Source: Aphelocoma coerulescens
Taxonomy: Eukaryota; Chordata; Aves; Passeriformes; Corvidae
Reading direction: 5' to 3'
Length of the DNA stretch: 64,000 nucleotides
Assembly: GCF_041296385.1 (NCBI RefSeq)
Contig: NC_091023.1
Location: forward strand, 24,925,924-24,989,923
The position numbers and the translations under genes are program-made. Positions 38,693 through 57,395 of the stretch are shown piece after piece (the stretch's first letter is position 1; each line of letters opens with the position of its first letter). The notes below the pieces were generated by a model, which was given only the letters and a program-made list of their open reading frames with translations, had not been told where the DNA came from and ran no database searches.

Positions 38693-41600
38693 ACCCAGCC
38701 CCAGCACTGAGCAGATCCTCCTGTACATTCAGGATATTTCACACCGCATTTTGCCTGATGCATATTTGGCTTTTCTCTAAAAAGCAGCCCAAAAATCACT
38801 GTTTTCCCATGCAAACAGAACAGAGAGGGACATTTCCTTAGCCAATGTTCCTGTATCCATTACAGGTCCTCTTAAAGCAGAAATGGCACCACAGAAAATA
38901 TTTTCTCTGCTCCTCACAGCCCTCCCCAGGGTATTAACCAACTCCCCAGCAAATGAAGGCTCTGCCAGGATCCCAGCGAGGGGGGAGGCACATCTGGAGC
39001 ACCACAGCTCCAGAGTGCTCCTGGAACTCCAGGAAATCAATAATCAGGTGATTAACTGGGAACAAAGCTAAAACTTGAAAACCTTCCTTCATAAACAAGA
39101 GGGGGCAGATGGAGTTGGAATCCAATTCATAGAATTCCAGCTATTGCTGCCTGTGGGGTCACTTCAGTCCTGGAGTTGTTGATATCCCTGTATTTTCAAT
39201 AACCTCTTGTTTAGTCAGGATAAACCAGAGGTGTGGCGATAACCATTCATCACTAAAACTGGTTTTATTTTCAGTGACTTTTTTTGCTCACTTTAGTTTT
39301 AAAATAACTTTCCAGGGCCCGGGATGGGTTTAGTTTTTCTCCTTGATTACTCTCTTGGGCTGCCAAGAGATGCTGTAATTCCAATTATGTCGCAGATGAA
39401 TTTGGGCTCCATTGGGAAGAGCAGCTCGTAATTTGGATTTATCTTTTTTTTAGTTTTAGGAAGGTTTTATGAGGAAAAAAATATATATATTTAGGCCCTT
39501 TTTTTTCCCAAGTTATTTTCCTTAAAGTGACTGAGTCAATTACAAACAATTGAGTGGAAAGATTTCCATTGGAGGTAAACAGGGATAACAGCAGTGACTA
39601 AGGAATGGGAAGATCTATTTGGAAAAAGCTGTGGCACAGCTGTTTATAACTCTGATTACTGCTCTGAGAGCCTGCAGTTCTTCCCCATTATTGTTATTCA
39701 GCAGGAAGTTGTGCCCACTTCCAGCCTCTAAAGTCAAATCCAGGGATGAGAGTCAGGATTGGTGATCCCGAGCCTTGGGGGATTCCAGAGGTGTCCTCCT
39801 GCCTGCAGCACTGGGCTGGATCCAGAGGCAAATTCCTCCTCCCCAAGTGTGCCTGGAGCCTGGAAAAATCAGTGTGCAAGCCAGGAAAGGCCCCTCTGGA
39901 GCCATAAATCCCACCAGGCACAGAGGAGAAGCTGCACATCTGCAGAACAAACACAGGATCACAACCTAATCCCAAGGGCATCATCCCAAATCCGCTCCCT
40001 GCTCCCTTCCAAAGGGCTGTTTAGGCCTCCTGCCTTCATCCCACTGCCAAAAATCCCACTGCAGAGGCCTGTGGAGACACATCCAGACCAGGATTGAGAT
40101 GCACAGCAGATTCTCCCAGGACAAAAGTCCATCCCACTTCCCCTCTCAGTGCAAAGCCTGTTTATCTGATCTTCCAGTGTCTTCTGGAAGCATAAATTCC
40201 AAATCCGATCTTGACCACCACCTCAGAAGGCTTGGCACAGGAGGGATTCCTGGTTCATTCACTCCTCAGTGACCAAACAAGAGGAATTTTCTTTAAGGAG
40301 CTTAAAATCCCTGAACATTGTGACTTTCTGCACAGTTTTTGTAGGAGTTTTGTATCCACAGGTGGAGGTGGAACACCCAACCCATCCCTCAACACCACAG
40401 AGCTGCAATCTCAGCTCCAAAGCTTCGTTGCTCTGGCTGAAAACATCCAAGTGATCCCACAAATATTTTTATTCCCATTCCCCTCTCACAATTCAACATT
40501 ATTTCCATATTTTGCCACAGGAGGGGGTGTTTAGAAATCAATTCTCCATAAACCCAAGTTGCCAATCTAGCAGCAAAGCCTTGCAGCAGCTCCCCCAGCC
40601 CACCATTCTTCCTCAAATAAATTGGGGATGGAGCTTTGGGGGGCTCTCACCAGTACAGGAATCCCTCATTTAACAGCACAAATTGAATTTTCTGGCAAAG
40701 AGAAAGAGCAGAGAGAGCAGAGCTCCAGCTCATCATAAAGACTCAGTTTTTAAGGATTTAAGTGACACCAACTCCCTCTCCCCCTTAAAATCACCCAGCC
40801 TTTGAGAGATAGGGATTAGATTCTATCAAACCACCACCTCAGGACATTCCAGAGGGCATTAACTGGAGATTCCTGGTGGAAAAAGTAATTATTGCTATTC
40901 TGAAATGGCTGGGACTGGTGTGAGAGGTACTGGCAGTGTTTAAGGAGCTTTTGCATTGCAGCCTAATGAGAAAAAAAAGCCCGGACAAGAGGTATTTTTA
41001 AAATAAATATTATTTTATACTTAAGTATGAGGAGTTAAACTCACAATTTAGAGCTCTTGGGGGGGGTCACAACCCAGCCCAAAATCCAGATTTTACAGTG
41101 TTTGCAACAGGTTGTTATTCCTGCAGCTTCTCAGCTGGGAAACGGCACAAGACACGGAAGGAACTTAGATATAGAAATATTGAGGAAATGTGATAAATTT
41201 GTATCTTAATAGCAGTTCTATCATGAATAATTTGCATATTAATTTGTCCAAAAGAGTTCCCAAAAAGCAAATAACCTGGATACCCAGCTATGGAGCAGAG
41301 ACCCCTCCCCCCCAGTTCAGCCCCTCAGTGCTGTAAAATGGATTTGAGAGCTCTGACTTGGTTTGCTCAGTAACCACAACCCCGCTCTTCCCAATGACTC
41401 CCAAAACTCCCATTTTCTCCCAGCTTTTCTATCCAAAAGGAGCTCCAGAGCAAATGAGGCACCTGGGAAGCACCAGCATCTGCAAAGGAACATCTTTGCC
41501 TTTTTCTCCAGGCATTAAAGGGGAAGCAGGAGCCTCTCTCCCTGCAAACCCACTGGATTTACTGAGGATTTGGGATCCAGAAAGCCCAATGAACCTTATT

Positions 41601-42380
41601 CTTTTCTTTAAGGAACATCTCTAATTGTGTCCCACTAATTTGCCAGCCAAAAATCAATTGCAGGTGGAGATAACACCATTTGGCTGCCTAATTAATTGAT
41701 GAGTCCCATGAATCAGGGAGATAGCCAAGCTTATGTTGCATTTACAGCTTCTCTGCCTCCTTATTTTCCACATGCAGAGGCCCCAAAAATGTGGGAATTT
41801 TAGATTTTGGTTGGTTTTATCACAAGCCTTGTATCAAAAACAGCAAAGGGAGTCCCCCACGTGGTCACAGATTTCTTGGGATTCTTGAAGTTGGGGAATA
41901 ATTCACATATCCCGAACTGAGGTTTGTGCTCCAGCTCTCTGCATCCAGAGCTCTCACTGTGGACACGGATCCTCAGAGGTAAAATAACATTTAAATCAAA
42001 ATACACAGAGAGCCCCCAATAAACACGAACCACCCCACTGTGGGCCCGAGCTTGGCCTTTCCACGGCATAAAATCATAAATGGACCTTCCCCAAGAGGAA
42101 GGGACAGGCTGGGAGTGTCCCCATCCCAACATCCCCCAGCCCAGCGCTGTCCAGCAGTGCCAGCTCGGGGGGACACAGAGCCCGAGGATGGGGGACAAAG
42201 CGACTCCCGAGCGGGTTCCCAATCCATCCATCCCATCCTATGGCAAACCCATCACACGGCCCCAAATCCTGTGCCCAGAGCCTAAGGCAGGACCCCCACA
42301 GCAGCGCTCGTCTTGATTTTCCAAGGAATTTAGCGGCCCATCCCGAATTCCCGGGCTCTCGGTCGGTTCGCAGCGCCACA

Positions 42381-42393
42381 CTGCCATCTGCTG
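42381..42393 (-). promoter_or_regulatory. CTCF-type core motif inside the CpG island
   Basis: The minus strand reads CAGCAGATGGCAG, a full match to the vertebrate CTCF core CASYAGRKGGCRS. The flanking sequence (ACAGCAG... and ...GCAGTGTGG) also fits the usual context. Chance matches are possible; location in a CpG island raises the prior. Confidence 0.5.
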
Positions 42394-42412
42394 TCCCTGC
42401 CTCTCCCGCAGC

Positions 42413-42458
42413 ATCCCAAAATCCGCGGGGACCGGATCCCAAAATCCGCGGGGACCGG
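42413..42458. repeat. Perfect 23-bp tandem duplication in the CpG island
   Basis: Two head-to-tail identical copies (42413-42435 and 42436-42458), each containing CCGCGGGGACCGG. Confidence 0.95.
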
Positions 42459-42905
42459 ATGCCAGGCGGCGCCGAGCCGCTCCAGAACGCGGGCAGCTCC
42501 CCGAGCCGTCACTTTGCAAAGGGCTTCGAGCGCTTCCATTAATGAGCGAGGAACTCCGAGAGATGAGCGGGTGCCGTGGGGTCACCCCGGGGCCACCTGA
42601 GCTGCTCCAGCATTCCCAGCCGGGATGGGAGAGAAAACCCAGGAATGGTTTGGGGTGAGGAAGGGACAGGGAGGGGTCCCTCAGCCATCGCTGTCACGGC
42701 AGAGCAGAGACCGCGTGGGGAAGTTAATTTATCACCAGAGTAGGGCGATGAGAAATAAACCCAAATCTTAAAAACATCTTCACCCCATCCCTCCCTTCTT
42801 CCCGGGCTCAGCATCACTCCCAACAGAGGGAGCAGGGAATGGGGGCTGCAGGCAGCTCATCCCATGTTTTCCCTCCTTCCTCCTCGGGGGCAGGACTCCT
42901 CAGTC

Positions 42906-43031
42906 TTCCCATGGGATCACAGAGAGCTGATCCAGCGTGGGCTTCCCATGGGATCACAGAGAGCTGATCCAGCGTGGGCTTCCCATGGGATCACAGAGAG
43001 GTGATCCAGCATGGGCTTCCCATGGGATCAC
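42906..43031. repeat. 37-bp minisatellite, about 3.4 units
   Basis: Units start at about 42906, 42943, 42980 and 43017 (partial). Each contains CTTCCCATGGGATCACAGAG followed by a GTGATCCAGC-like segment. The first two copies are identical; the third has two substitutions. Confidence 0.95.
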
Positions 43032-46000
43032 AGCCTCCTCCGGACATGCCCTGCTCCACTGTGGGATCCTCCCTGGGCTGCAGAGGGATTTGTGCTCCCC
43101 CACGGACTGGATTCCCAGGGGATCTCAGCTCCTGCCCCTCCTTCTGCACTGACCTTGGGGCTGCTGCTCCCACAAATTCTCCCTCCAGCTGCAGAGTTTT
43201 CCCCCCCGAATTCCTAAAGCCTCTGTCCCAGACACTCAGCCTTGTCCAACAGCAAGTCCATCCTGGATCCAGCACGGACTCCATGGGACACAGGGAAGAT
43301 TCTGGCAGAGAGGCCCCTGTACCCCCTCACCCCCCCAAATCCTTGCCCCACAAACCTTGCAAGGACTCAGTCAGATGCAGAGGCACAAAAAACAGTCCAG
43401 GAATTAATCCTGGCACACCAGATGAGGTGTGCACAGCTGCAGCGCTGCTCAAACAGCTTTTTCTACTCCAGCAGTTCAGTCCCTCCACAATAAATCGCAT
43501 CCCTGCAGCTCCTAACATCTTGTTTTACCAGCCAAACATCCAACACGATCCTTTCACTGGCTCCTGAGCTGTTACACCACGTTCTCAGCAGCAGATTTAC
43601 CCTGCAAGCACAGCCCAGCCACCTCCTTCTGCAAACCCTCCACAGCTTGGCCGTGCTCCTGCATGGAGTTTTTCCTGAAGAACCTGCAGAAAGGGCCATC
43701 AAATCCAGGTTTAAAGTGGGATGAAACCAGCTGGAACCTGGGTCTTAATGATGGTGAGATTTTAGAGGAATATTTTTTTCACCAAGTCCCTTGGGCATGG
43801 AAAGTGAAAAAAAAAAAATCAATCTAAATCAATCTAACCAGGGGATTCCTCCCTCAGGAGCCAGGAACACCAACAGGAACACGGAGAAAACAAGGCATGG
43901 GGCTCTTCTTGCTAATCCAGGCCTAACTTGCAGCCTGCTTCACACACATTAATACTCTCTGCAGCTCCCAGCACAAGCTCAGGAGGGAGCAGACAGATGG
44001 ACAATGACTTATCAGTGGAGAGACTTGGATCAGCAACTTAGAAATTCACATTTCCACAGGAAAAGCAAGTTAGTCATCCAAACAAATAGATATGCCCTGG
44101 GGAGATGAAAAATCTGGATAGCGATGGAGCTAAAATAAAACCTTAAGAAAAAGAAAGGCTGTGAGTTTGCAGAGGGGAGAAATAAAGTGAATATAAAGAG
44201 AAAAGAGCCACACAAAGCACAGACAACTCTGCTAGATGCTCCTTTCTGGCGTGGCTGCATTTGGAGCACAAGGAAATAAGGACTGAGCCTTTCGAAGCAG
44301 CGAGTAGATTTGGCTCTGTTACATACAGGGCCATGTATTTGTGTTTTCCCCAATATTTTAATATTTCCTGGCCCCAATGCTGCAGAGGAAAACCGAGGCT
44401 GCCGAGCTCCCAGCAGCTGCCTGGGATTGGATATTCAGGATATATTCCAGTTCAGGATTTAGGATTAAAATGATTGGGGGTGGGAGCTCACAGAGCAGGG
44501 TCTCTGAGGCAACAAAGAGCTTTCCTGGAGTAATTCCTTAGAAATATTCCAGAGGAAGCAGCCCTGCCAAGGCAAGGATGGCGTGGGTGATCTCATTGGG
44601 GTGCATTCCAGGTGACACAGAACACCACAGCCAGGAACAGCCCGGGCACAGCAGGGGCACCTCCTGATCCCACTGCTTCCCACCTGCCCAGAAATTCTAT
44701 ATCAAAAAGCTTATGAAGGACTTGGAAACATGTAAAGTGTATTTCTCCATTTTTTTCCCATTCCCAAGATCTGCTGTAGTTTCACCTTTCCTTCCCACAG
44801 CTCCACACCGCTTCCCTCACTAAAGAGAAAATATTCTGGTAACAGTTTTACCCAGCAAAAGCTGTTCAGCAGCATCCTGAAGGCTTTGAATCTAAATTAT
44901 TGGACTTGGTGTTTATAAAGCTTTCCTCTCTAACCCCAATCTCCCACCTTTCAAGCCAATTTAGCTCCCAGTGTTACCCAGCTGAATACCAAAAGAAAAA
45001 GGGCAAGAGTCAAAGCGAAAAAATAACACTTTAGCTCCCATAAAACCGTGGGATTATCCTGGCATTTTATCCACTCCTTCAAAGGGAAGACACTGAGCCC
45101 AGGTAATTTTATTGACTGGGTTGGTGCCCTTTCAATCCCAAACTGATGCAGCAGCATATTAAGCACATATTTAGGAATATCCTGAAGCTTGATAAATGGT
45201 TACAGAGCAATAAAAGTTCCCTTGGATAAGGAGAAGTGTGAGGATAATGTTACACAGGACCTACAAAATAATCCCTCCTTGGTATCCCACTCTCCTCAAA
45301 TAAAGCCCTGGTGCTTTGACTTTTTCCTCCCAGTTTTCCAGCCCTCAGCACTCCACAGATGGAATTTTTCCTTGATGAGCATTGATTTCTCATTAGGCAG
45401 CAACAGGCTGAAGTTTAAGGGATAGAAAGTGCAGAGAGAAAGGTGGGCAAGAGGCAGCTCTAGAGAATTTAGCAATAAAAAAAAAGGATGTTTCCTCTGG
45501 CAGGGAGAAAAGTGCACCAGAAATTCCCCCACTGCCCCAGGGCTGCTTCCAAGAGAGGAGCAAATCAATGTTTTATTGTGCAGAAAAGACACATTTATAT
45601 TTACATTGATGTTTTACCAGAAAAAAACAGGAGAGAACCACCCAGAGCTGCTTTTTCTTTCTCTCCTCTCCCAGACATTCACCTGGCTCCCTCAGAGAGG
45701 CTCAAACAGCCCCCAGATCCTTCACAAAAAAAAAAAAAATTAAAATAAATTCTCTTTAAAAATGACCCATCTCCCATCAAACACTTTAACCACAAATAAA
45801 AATGTAATTTAGAGATATCTGAGTTTTAGGATGACTTATTCCTCTTTTTTCCCCTTTTTAAATAAGGCAAAGTCTGGAGAGGCTCAGACTAAAACCAGAT
45901 TGGTTTAGAGGCTGCAAACCAAAGATTAAACTGAGAAAGATGAGCTGAAACAAAGCCAGTGCATTTTCAGTCCATCCACAGCTTTATCTTAATGAAATAA

Positions 46001-47453
46001 AATATTTCCCATTAAAGGAGAAAAGTGTGGAAGTTCTGGCTGCAGCGAGTTTCACCCAGAAAATGGAAAAATCTCTGCTTGAAAGAGGATTTATTTACAA
46101 AAAAAAAAAAAAAAAAAAAAAAAGAGCAATTCAAAGAAGTCATTAAAATGAGCCAAGTGATTCAAATTTACCCCAAAATAGACTTGGAAACTTTTAATAT
46201 CCACATCTAAGTTTAGGAATCTAACAGATGATATTAATAGAAAACCAGACCTCATAAAACCACCCAGCAGCAAACCCTTCATGTTTCCACATGAAATCTT
46301 TTCCTGGTGCAGAGACTCCCAGCCTGAAAGGTTTTCAAGGAATATTGGTGAAACTGCAGCTTTCAGACAGGGCACACAGAACCGTGGCAGAGCTTTTCCT
46401 GGGAATGAACACCAGTGGCTCTACCTAGAGAACACCACCATAAATATTCCCTATTAAGCAGCCTCCAGCATTTTACAAACCACTGGAAAACTGGCAGTGC
46501 TCACACCATAATCCCCTTTAACTCCAATCAAAAGGTGTTTTCCCTCCTTTCAAAAAGGAAAACCTTTCAGCAGCCAAGCAGCTGCAAGTAAAGCTACAGA
46601 ATTCCCAAAAAAAACAAGGCCCATTTCAGCTGAAATGCAGGAATTTGGATTATCGTGTTGCTTCATTCTGGGGCAAACACAGCTCAGCTGGGGAGATTCC
46701 TGATGGGAACAGTGGCTTGGCAACACAGAGCACCTAGAAAGCCCCAAAACCAGGGCAGGAAGCACAGGGAGAAGCAAAGTGCTGCTGCTGCTGCTGTTCC
46801 TCTGGTTAAAAAACCCAGTCCTGCCACTAAAATCATGGAATTAAGTGCTAATCTGTGGAATATTTGATTAAAAACCATGGAACACATTAGAAAAGGGGTG
46901 TTTTTATGGCCTTGTGTCAGCTTGGAATAATTTTCATAATAATTGACAAGAGCTGCTCGCCTGATTAGAACCCTGAGCATTTATTTTCTTCCACCAGTGT
47001 CAAAATGCTTCACTGCAGCCTGAAGAGGAGATAGTTTTACCACACAAATCCCTGTTAATAGAAGCAGAAGTGAAAGGGAACAAATATTTTGCCATTTTTT
47101 TTTTAGCAGGGCTCCATAATGAGACAAAGCACATCCTCAATCAATCCACTGTCATTCTGCCATGGTGTGAAAAATGAGGAAAACCAGATCAAAATGAGGG
47201 AATTTTTTTACACTTCAACATTTTTAAGGTGGAAAACAGCTTGGATTAAGGTTTTCTGGTCAAATGGTCTCCATGAGGCTTTTTTCATGTGCCCTCAGAC
47301 CCTCTGGGCCATCACAAAACCTTGAGTGAGTTCCAAAATCTGTTCCTGGCTGCCCAAGGATGATCCCACAGCATCAGAGGCTCAGAAACTGGAGGTGTGA
47401 GTAGGCCAATAAGGTAAAATATTCATCTCTCAGCTACTTTTGAAAGTTTCAGA
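43032..47453. other. 3' flank of OTOL1; no gene recognised
   Basis: The stretch 43032-43570 is GC-richer, with a 197-codon plus frame (42974-43567) that starts inside the 37-bp minisatellite and shows no domain. The rest is AT-rich unique sequence with A-runs at 43807, 45727 and 46099. Confidence 0.55.
46099..46123 (+). repeat. A-run of 25
   Basis: Uninterrupted poly(A). Two other long homopolymers are A22 at 18974-18995 and T19 at 30471-30489. None has a target-site duplication or retrogene body that I could see. Confidence 0.95.
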
Positions 47454-47459
47454 TTTATT
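47454..47459 (-). terminator. OTOL1: Candidate OTOL1 polyadenylation signal (AATAAA)
   Basis: TTTATT on the plus strand gives AATAAA on the minus strand, about 530 nt past the OTOL1 stop codon. This is the nearest canonical hexamer that I noticed in the 3' flank. No transcript evidence is available, and other AATAAA copies exist further downstream. Confidence 0.3.
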
Positions 47460-47987
47460 TTTAAGACCAACAGTTAGGAGGGTTTTTACACTGATCTAAT
47501 ACTCTTTTAGACAAATTTTTATATAATTCATGACCAAGACTAAAGCACTAAATAATACTGATTCAATGAGAGAAGAACTTTAAATCTTTTCAGGTGATCT
47601 CAAGGAACCTACTGCTCATGTTCCCATCTGGCTGAGCTCTATAAATCAAACTGTGGCATTTTTAGAGAAATCAGAGGTGATCACAACTGATTCCTAGAGG
47701 GGTTTGGACCATGCAAGGGCTGCAGGAGCTGGGAAGGGAATTCCATTCCATGACATGAATATGCTTATTACAAACTGTGATGGGAAATGCCCTCCCCGTG
47801 CTGGTCCTGCTGCTGTTTGGACAACGAACAAAGGACGTGCGACTTCTTCAAACTAATCCATACCTTGCAAATAGGAACATTTTTGTTCAAACAGCACGGA
47901 AATAACAACTAACCCAACGTGCTACCCTTTTCTCCCCTCACAGCAGAGGGAAAAGATGTTCCTCAGTATTATCTTCACACTATAAAC

Positions 47988-54436
<6,449 letters not shown>

Positions 54437-54443
<7 letters not shown>

Positions 54444-54735
54444 GGGTTGGGAGGGACCTTAAATCCCATCCCATTCCAGGCCTTCCACACCTTCCACTGT
54501 CCCAGGCTGCTCCAAGCCCCCGTGTCCAGCCTGGCCTTGGGCACTGCCAGGGATCCAGGGGCAACCACAGCTGCTCTGGGAATTCCATCCCAGCTCCTCC
54601 CCACCCTCCCAGGGAACAATTCCTTCCCAATATCCCATCCAGCCCTGCCCTTCTTCAGCTCAAGGCTATTCCCATTGTCCTGTCACTCCGTGCCCTTGGG
54701 AAAAGTTTCTCTCCAGCTCTCTTGTAACCCCCATT
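54437..54735 (-). mobile_element. CR1 3' fragment in the OTOL1 5' flank
   Basis: Reverse complement of CR1: GGGTTGGGTTGGGAGGGACC, CTGCCAGGGATCCAGGGGCA, CAATATCCCATCCAGCCCTG and GGAAAAGTTTCTCTCCAGCT. Same orientation as OTOL1. Confidence 0.92.
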
Positions 54736-57111
54736 AGGTCCTGGAAGGATATGGAGAGAATTCCATAATGTTTTCAGAGTCCAACAGCACACAATAAAAA
54801 GCTTTGCTCTAAAAGAATAAGTGGAGACAAAATGGAACATCAAGTTTTCCAAACCCAGGTACTTTGGCATCAATGTCAAGTATTCCAGAATTTTTATCTT
54901 GATTTTTTTCCTTGTTTCTGCCTGATTTCCTGGACTTTTTAGTGTAAACTTTTGCAGCTGCTCTTTTTATTTTTGAGGTGTCGATTCAGCTGACCCAGCA
55001 AGAAAGGACAAAGTCAGAAGGCCCCAGTTCTCCTATAGGACAGGTGCTGCCTCTCAGGTGACTCATCATAAAAAGCACCTTTGTTCCTTTTTTAAAGCAG
55101 GGTCCCCACCTGTAAATGCAAATGGAACAGAGTCCCTTTCTTGCTGAAGCTGAAACCCAACCTTCCTCAGGAGCCACAGCATTCCACTGCATGGGAAAAC
55201 CTCCAGGGGAGACCCCCCCCCCCAATCCCTGTCATCCAGAGGGCAAAAGCAAACCTGGCTCCAACCAGGCATTTGGGGGCTGGGTTAGAACCTTTCCATC
55301 TTTAACAATTCTGTTGTAAGGGAAAGAGTGATTTTTTTTTCTCCCCATTTTCAAACAAAATAAAATCATTTAATGGCAAATTGATTCCCCACATAAAATC
55401 TCCAGTGGTCACTGCCACCCATTGGGACCATTCAATCCACAAGGATAAATTATCCCTCCTCCATGAGTGTTGACTTGGGATGGGATTCCATGCACAGATT
55501 TTTGTCCAAGGCTGGGATTTTTTTTTTCCAAGCAGCCCCTGCCAGCCTTACCATGAAGGGTTTTCCCGGGAAGTTGGTGTGGAGGGAGATGCTCAGCACA
55601 GGCAGGCAGGGAGCAGCCAGAGCCTGCAGCTGCAGCCACGGAGGAAAAGGATCATCTGCTGCCTGGGGAGAGGGAAAAACCCTAAAATTCTCCTTTTGAA
55701 CAATATCCTCATACGGGAGTGTCCTGTAACAGCTGGAGATAAGTAAATAAAGCCATCATTTCCACACCAAAAAACCCCAGAGATTTTAGGGATTTAATAA
55801 CTTTATGGGGAAGTTCTAAATCCGATCTCCCATCCAAACCATTCCTGAGTTTTCCTGTAATGCACCACAAGCCCTAAACCCAGCCGCCCTCCAGTTGTGC
55901 CGCTGGATTGATGGATTGCTGTCAAACACTGGAAAAACATAATTAATAACCAAATTTTACCTCAGCAGCCTGAAAAAATGAAGCGCCCAGAGCAAGGAAT
56001 CACTAAACAGATTTTTATGTTAATGGGTAAGATTGTTCCTATATTAATTATTCTTAAATAATTATTTTAGGATTTTTTTTACATGCCAGGGGGTTGGAAC
56101 AAGATGATCTTTAAGGTCTCTTCCAACCCAAGCCAGTCTCTGATTCTAAATAAAAGCACTTGAATAAAACTGAAATTTTGGGCTTTATTATGACATTAAT
56201 TCACCGCCACTGAATATAAAATCATTCATTGCATTCCCCCCACTAAAATTATAATTCACAGTAGACACAAAATAGGAAGAATTAAACTTTGCTGCAGGGC
56301 CATATAATTCATAGAGTTAATCTATATTTAATTGGAGCTAAACATCTTCTAATTATTAACATATTTCCCATAATTACATGGCAATAATATGCTTGTTCTG
56401 TTGTGTGCTCCCTAAAATGATGGGATTTAGATATTCCAGTTCACAACAGGAACTGAACCCCAATCCACCAGTTTTAAATATCAGGGAGACGACTGCACTT
56501 TATCTCATTGAATTACCTCTAGTTCTTAGATGTCTGAGGGGAAAACCAAACCCTAATCCTCATGCAGTTATACATTGATTACAGAGAGGAATTTTTCTGG
56601 AGACAAATCCTATTGCCACTATGTCTTCAACTCTACCACTCTCTCCTACCTTAGAAAGGCTCCTGCTCCCAGGAGGACCCCCCCTCCACGGCACCTGGAA
56701 AAAGGAAATCGCATTTTGGGAGAGAATCAGTTTTGTTTTGTCCCAGCTGCTCCCGTGGCCAATGAGAGCCTGCACGGGAGACGAGGGGGGATTGGCAAAG
56801 TGACACTGAAATCCCAGGAAATCAAACCCTTCCCTCAGCCTGGGGTGCTGCTGGGGTGTTTTGGCTCTTCCCCCAGCACCAGTTTTTAGGGATTTTGGGA
56901 TGCTGCTCTTTTGTCTCACCAGGTACCACCAGACTCAGCAGGAATTTGTCTGGACAGTGAGGACCCAAAGGAGAAGAAATTTGTCCATTTGTTCCTGCAC
57001 GGTCTGGTTTTCCCTCTCAGTATTTAAAGTGCAGATTTGGCATCACACTCCCCTCCCCGAGCTGGGAGTGTGGGAAGGGTTCTGTGGGATCATGAGAGCA
57101 ACACATGGAAA
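54736..57111. other. OTOL1 5' flank; promoter not located
   Basis: Expected to hold the OTOL1 promoter and any 5' noncoding exon. There is no CpG island and no clear TATA box with a start. A C11 run is at 55213-55223. No other gene is recognised. Confidence 0.5.
56083..56148 (+). mobile_element. CR1 3'-terminal fragment (short)
   Basis: GGGGGTTGGAACAAGATGAT, TTAAGGTCTCTTCCAACCCA, then a decayed TCTCTGATTCT terminus. Confidence 0.85.
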
Positions 57112-57395
57112 GGGAATCACAGAATTCCAGAGTGGATTGGGATGGAAGGGACATTAAATCCCATCCAGTGCCACCCCCTGCCATGGGCAGGGACACCTCC
57201 CACTGTCCCAGGCTGCTCCAAGCCCCAATGTCCAGCCTGGCCTTGGGCACTGCCAGGGATCCTGGGGCAGCCACAGCTGCTCTGGGCACCCTGTGCCAGG
57301 GCCTGCCCACCCTCACAGCCAGGAATTCCTTCCCAATATCCCATCCAACCCTGCCCTCCTGCACTTGAGGCCATTCTCTCTGTCCTTGGGAACAG
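57112..57395 (-). mobile_element. CR1 3' fragment
   Basis: Begins AATCACAGAATTCCAGAGTG and continues CCATGGGCAGGGACACCTCC, ACTGCCAGGGATCCTGGGGC to CAATATCCCATCCAACCCTG. Same recent subfamily as 18697 and 54437. Confidence 0.93.

Larger units (their letters stand above)
34303..42039. other. Intergenic desert with two short CR1 pieces
   Basis: Unique DNA; the largest frame is 156 codons (minus, 36612-36142), a low-complexity Phe/Ser-rich chance frame. A short TA run is at about 39481. GC content rises towards the CpG island at the right end. Confidence 0.6.
42040..42620. promoter_or_regulatory. CpG island with no recognised gene
   Basis: Within 42301-42600 I counted 30 CpG dinucleotides in 300 bp at roughly 60% GC, an observed/expected ratio near 1, whereas the surrounding DNA is AT-rich and CpG-poor. 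CpG density stays raised back to about 42040. The island lies about 5.4 kb past the 3' end of OTOL1. No convincing coding frame starts here. It may mark an unannotated promoter (for example of a long noncoding RNA) or a regulatory element; that is inference. Confidence 0.75.

Noticed and set aside
42974..43567. 197-codon plus-strand frame near the CpG island
   Set aside because: It begins inside the 37-bp minisatellite and continues as low-complexity Pro/Ser sequence without a recognised domain. A transcript there remains possible because of the island.
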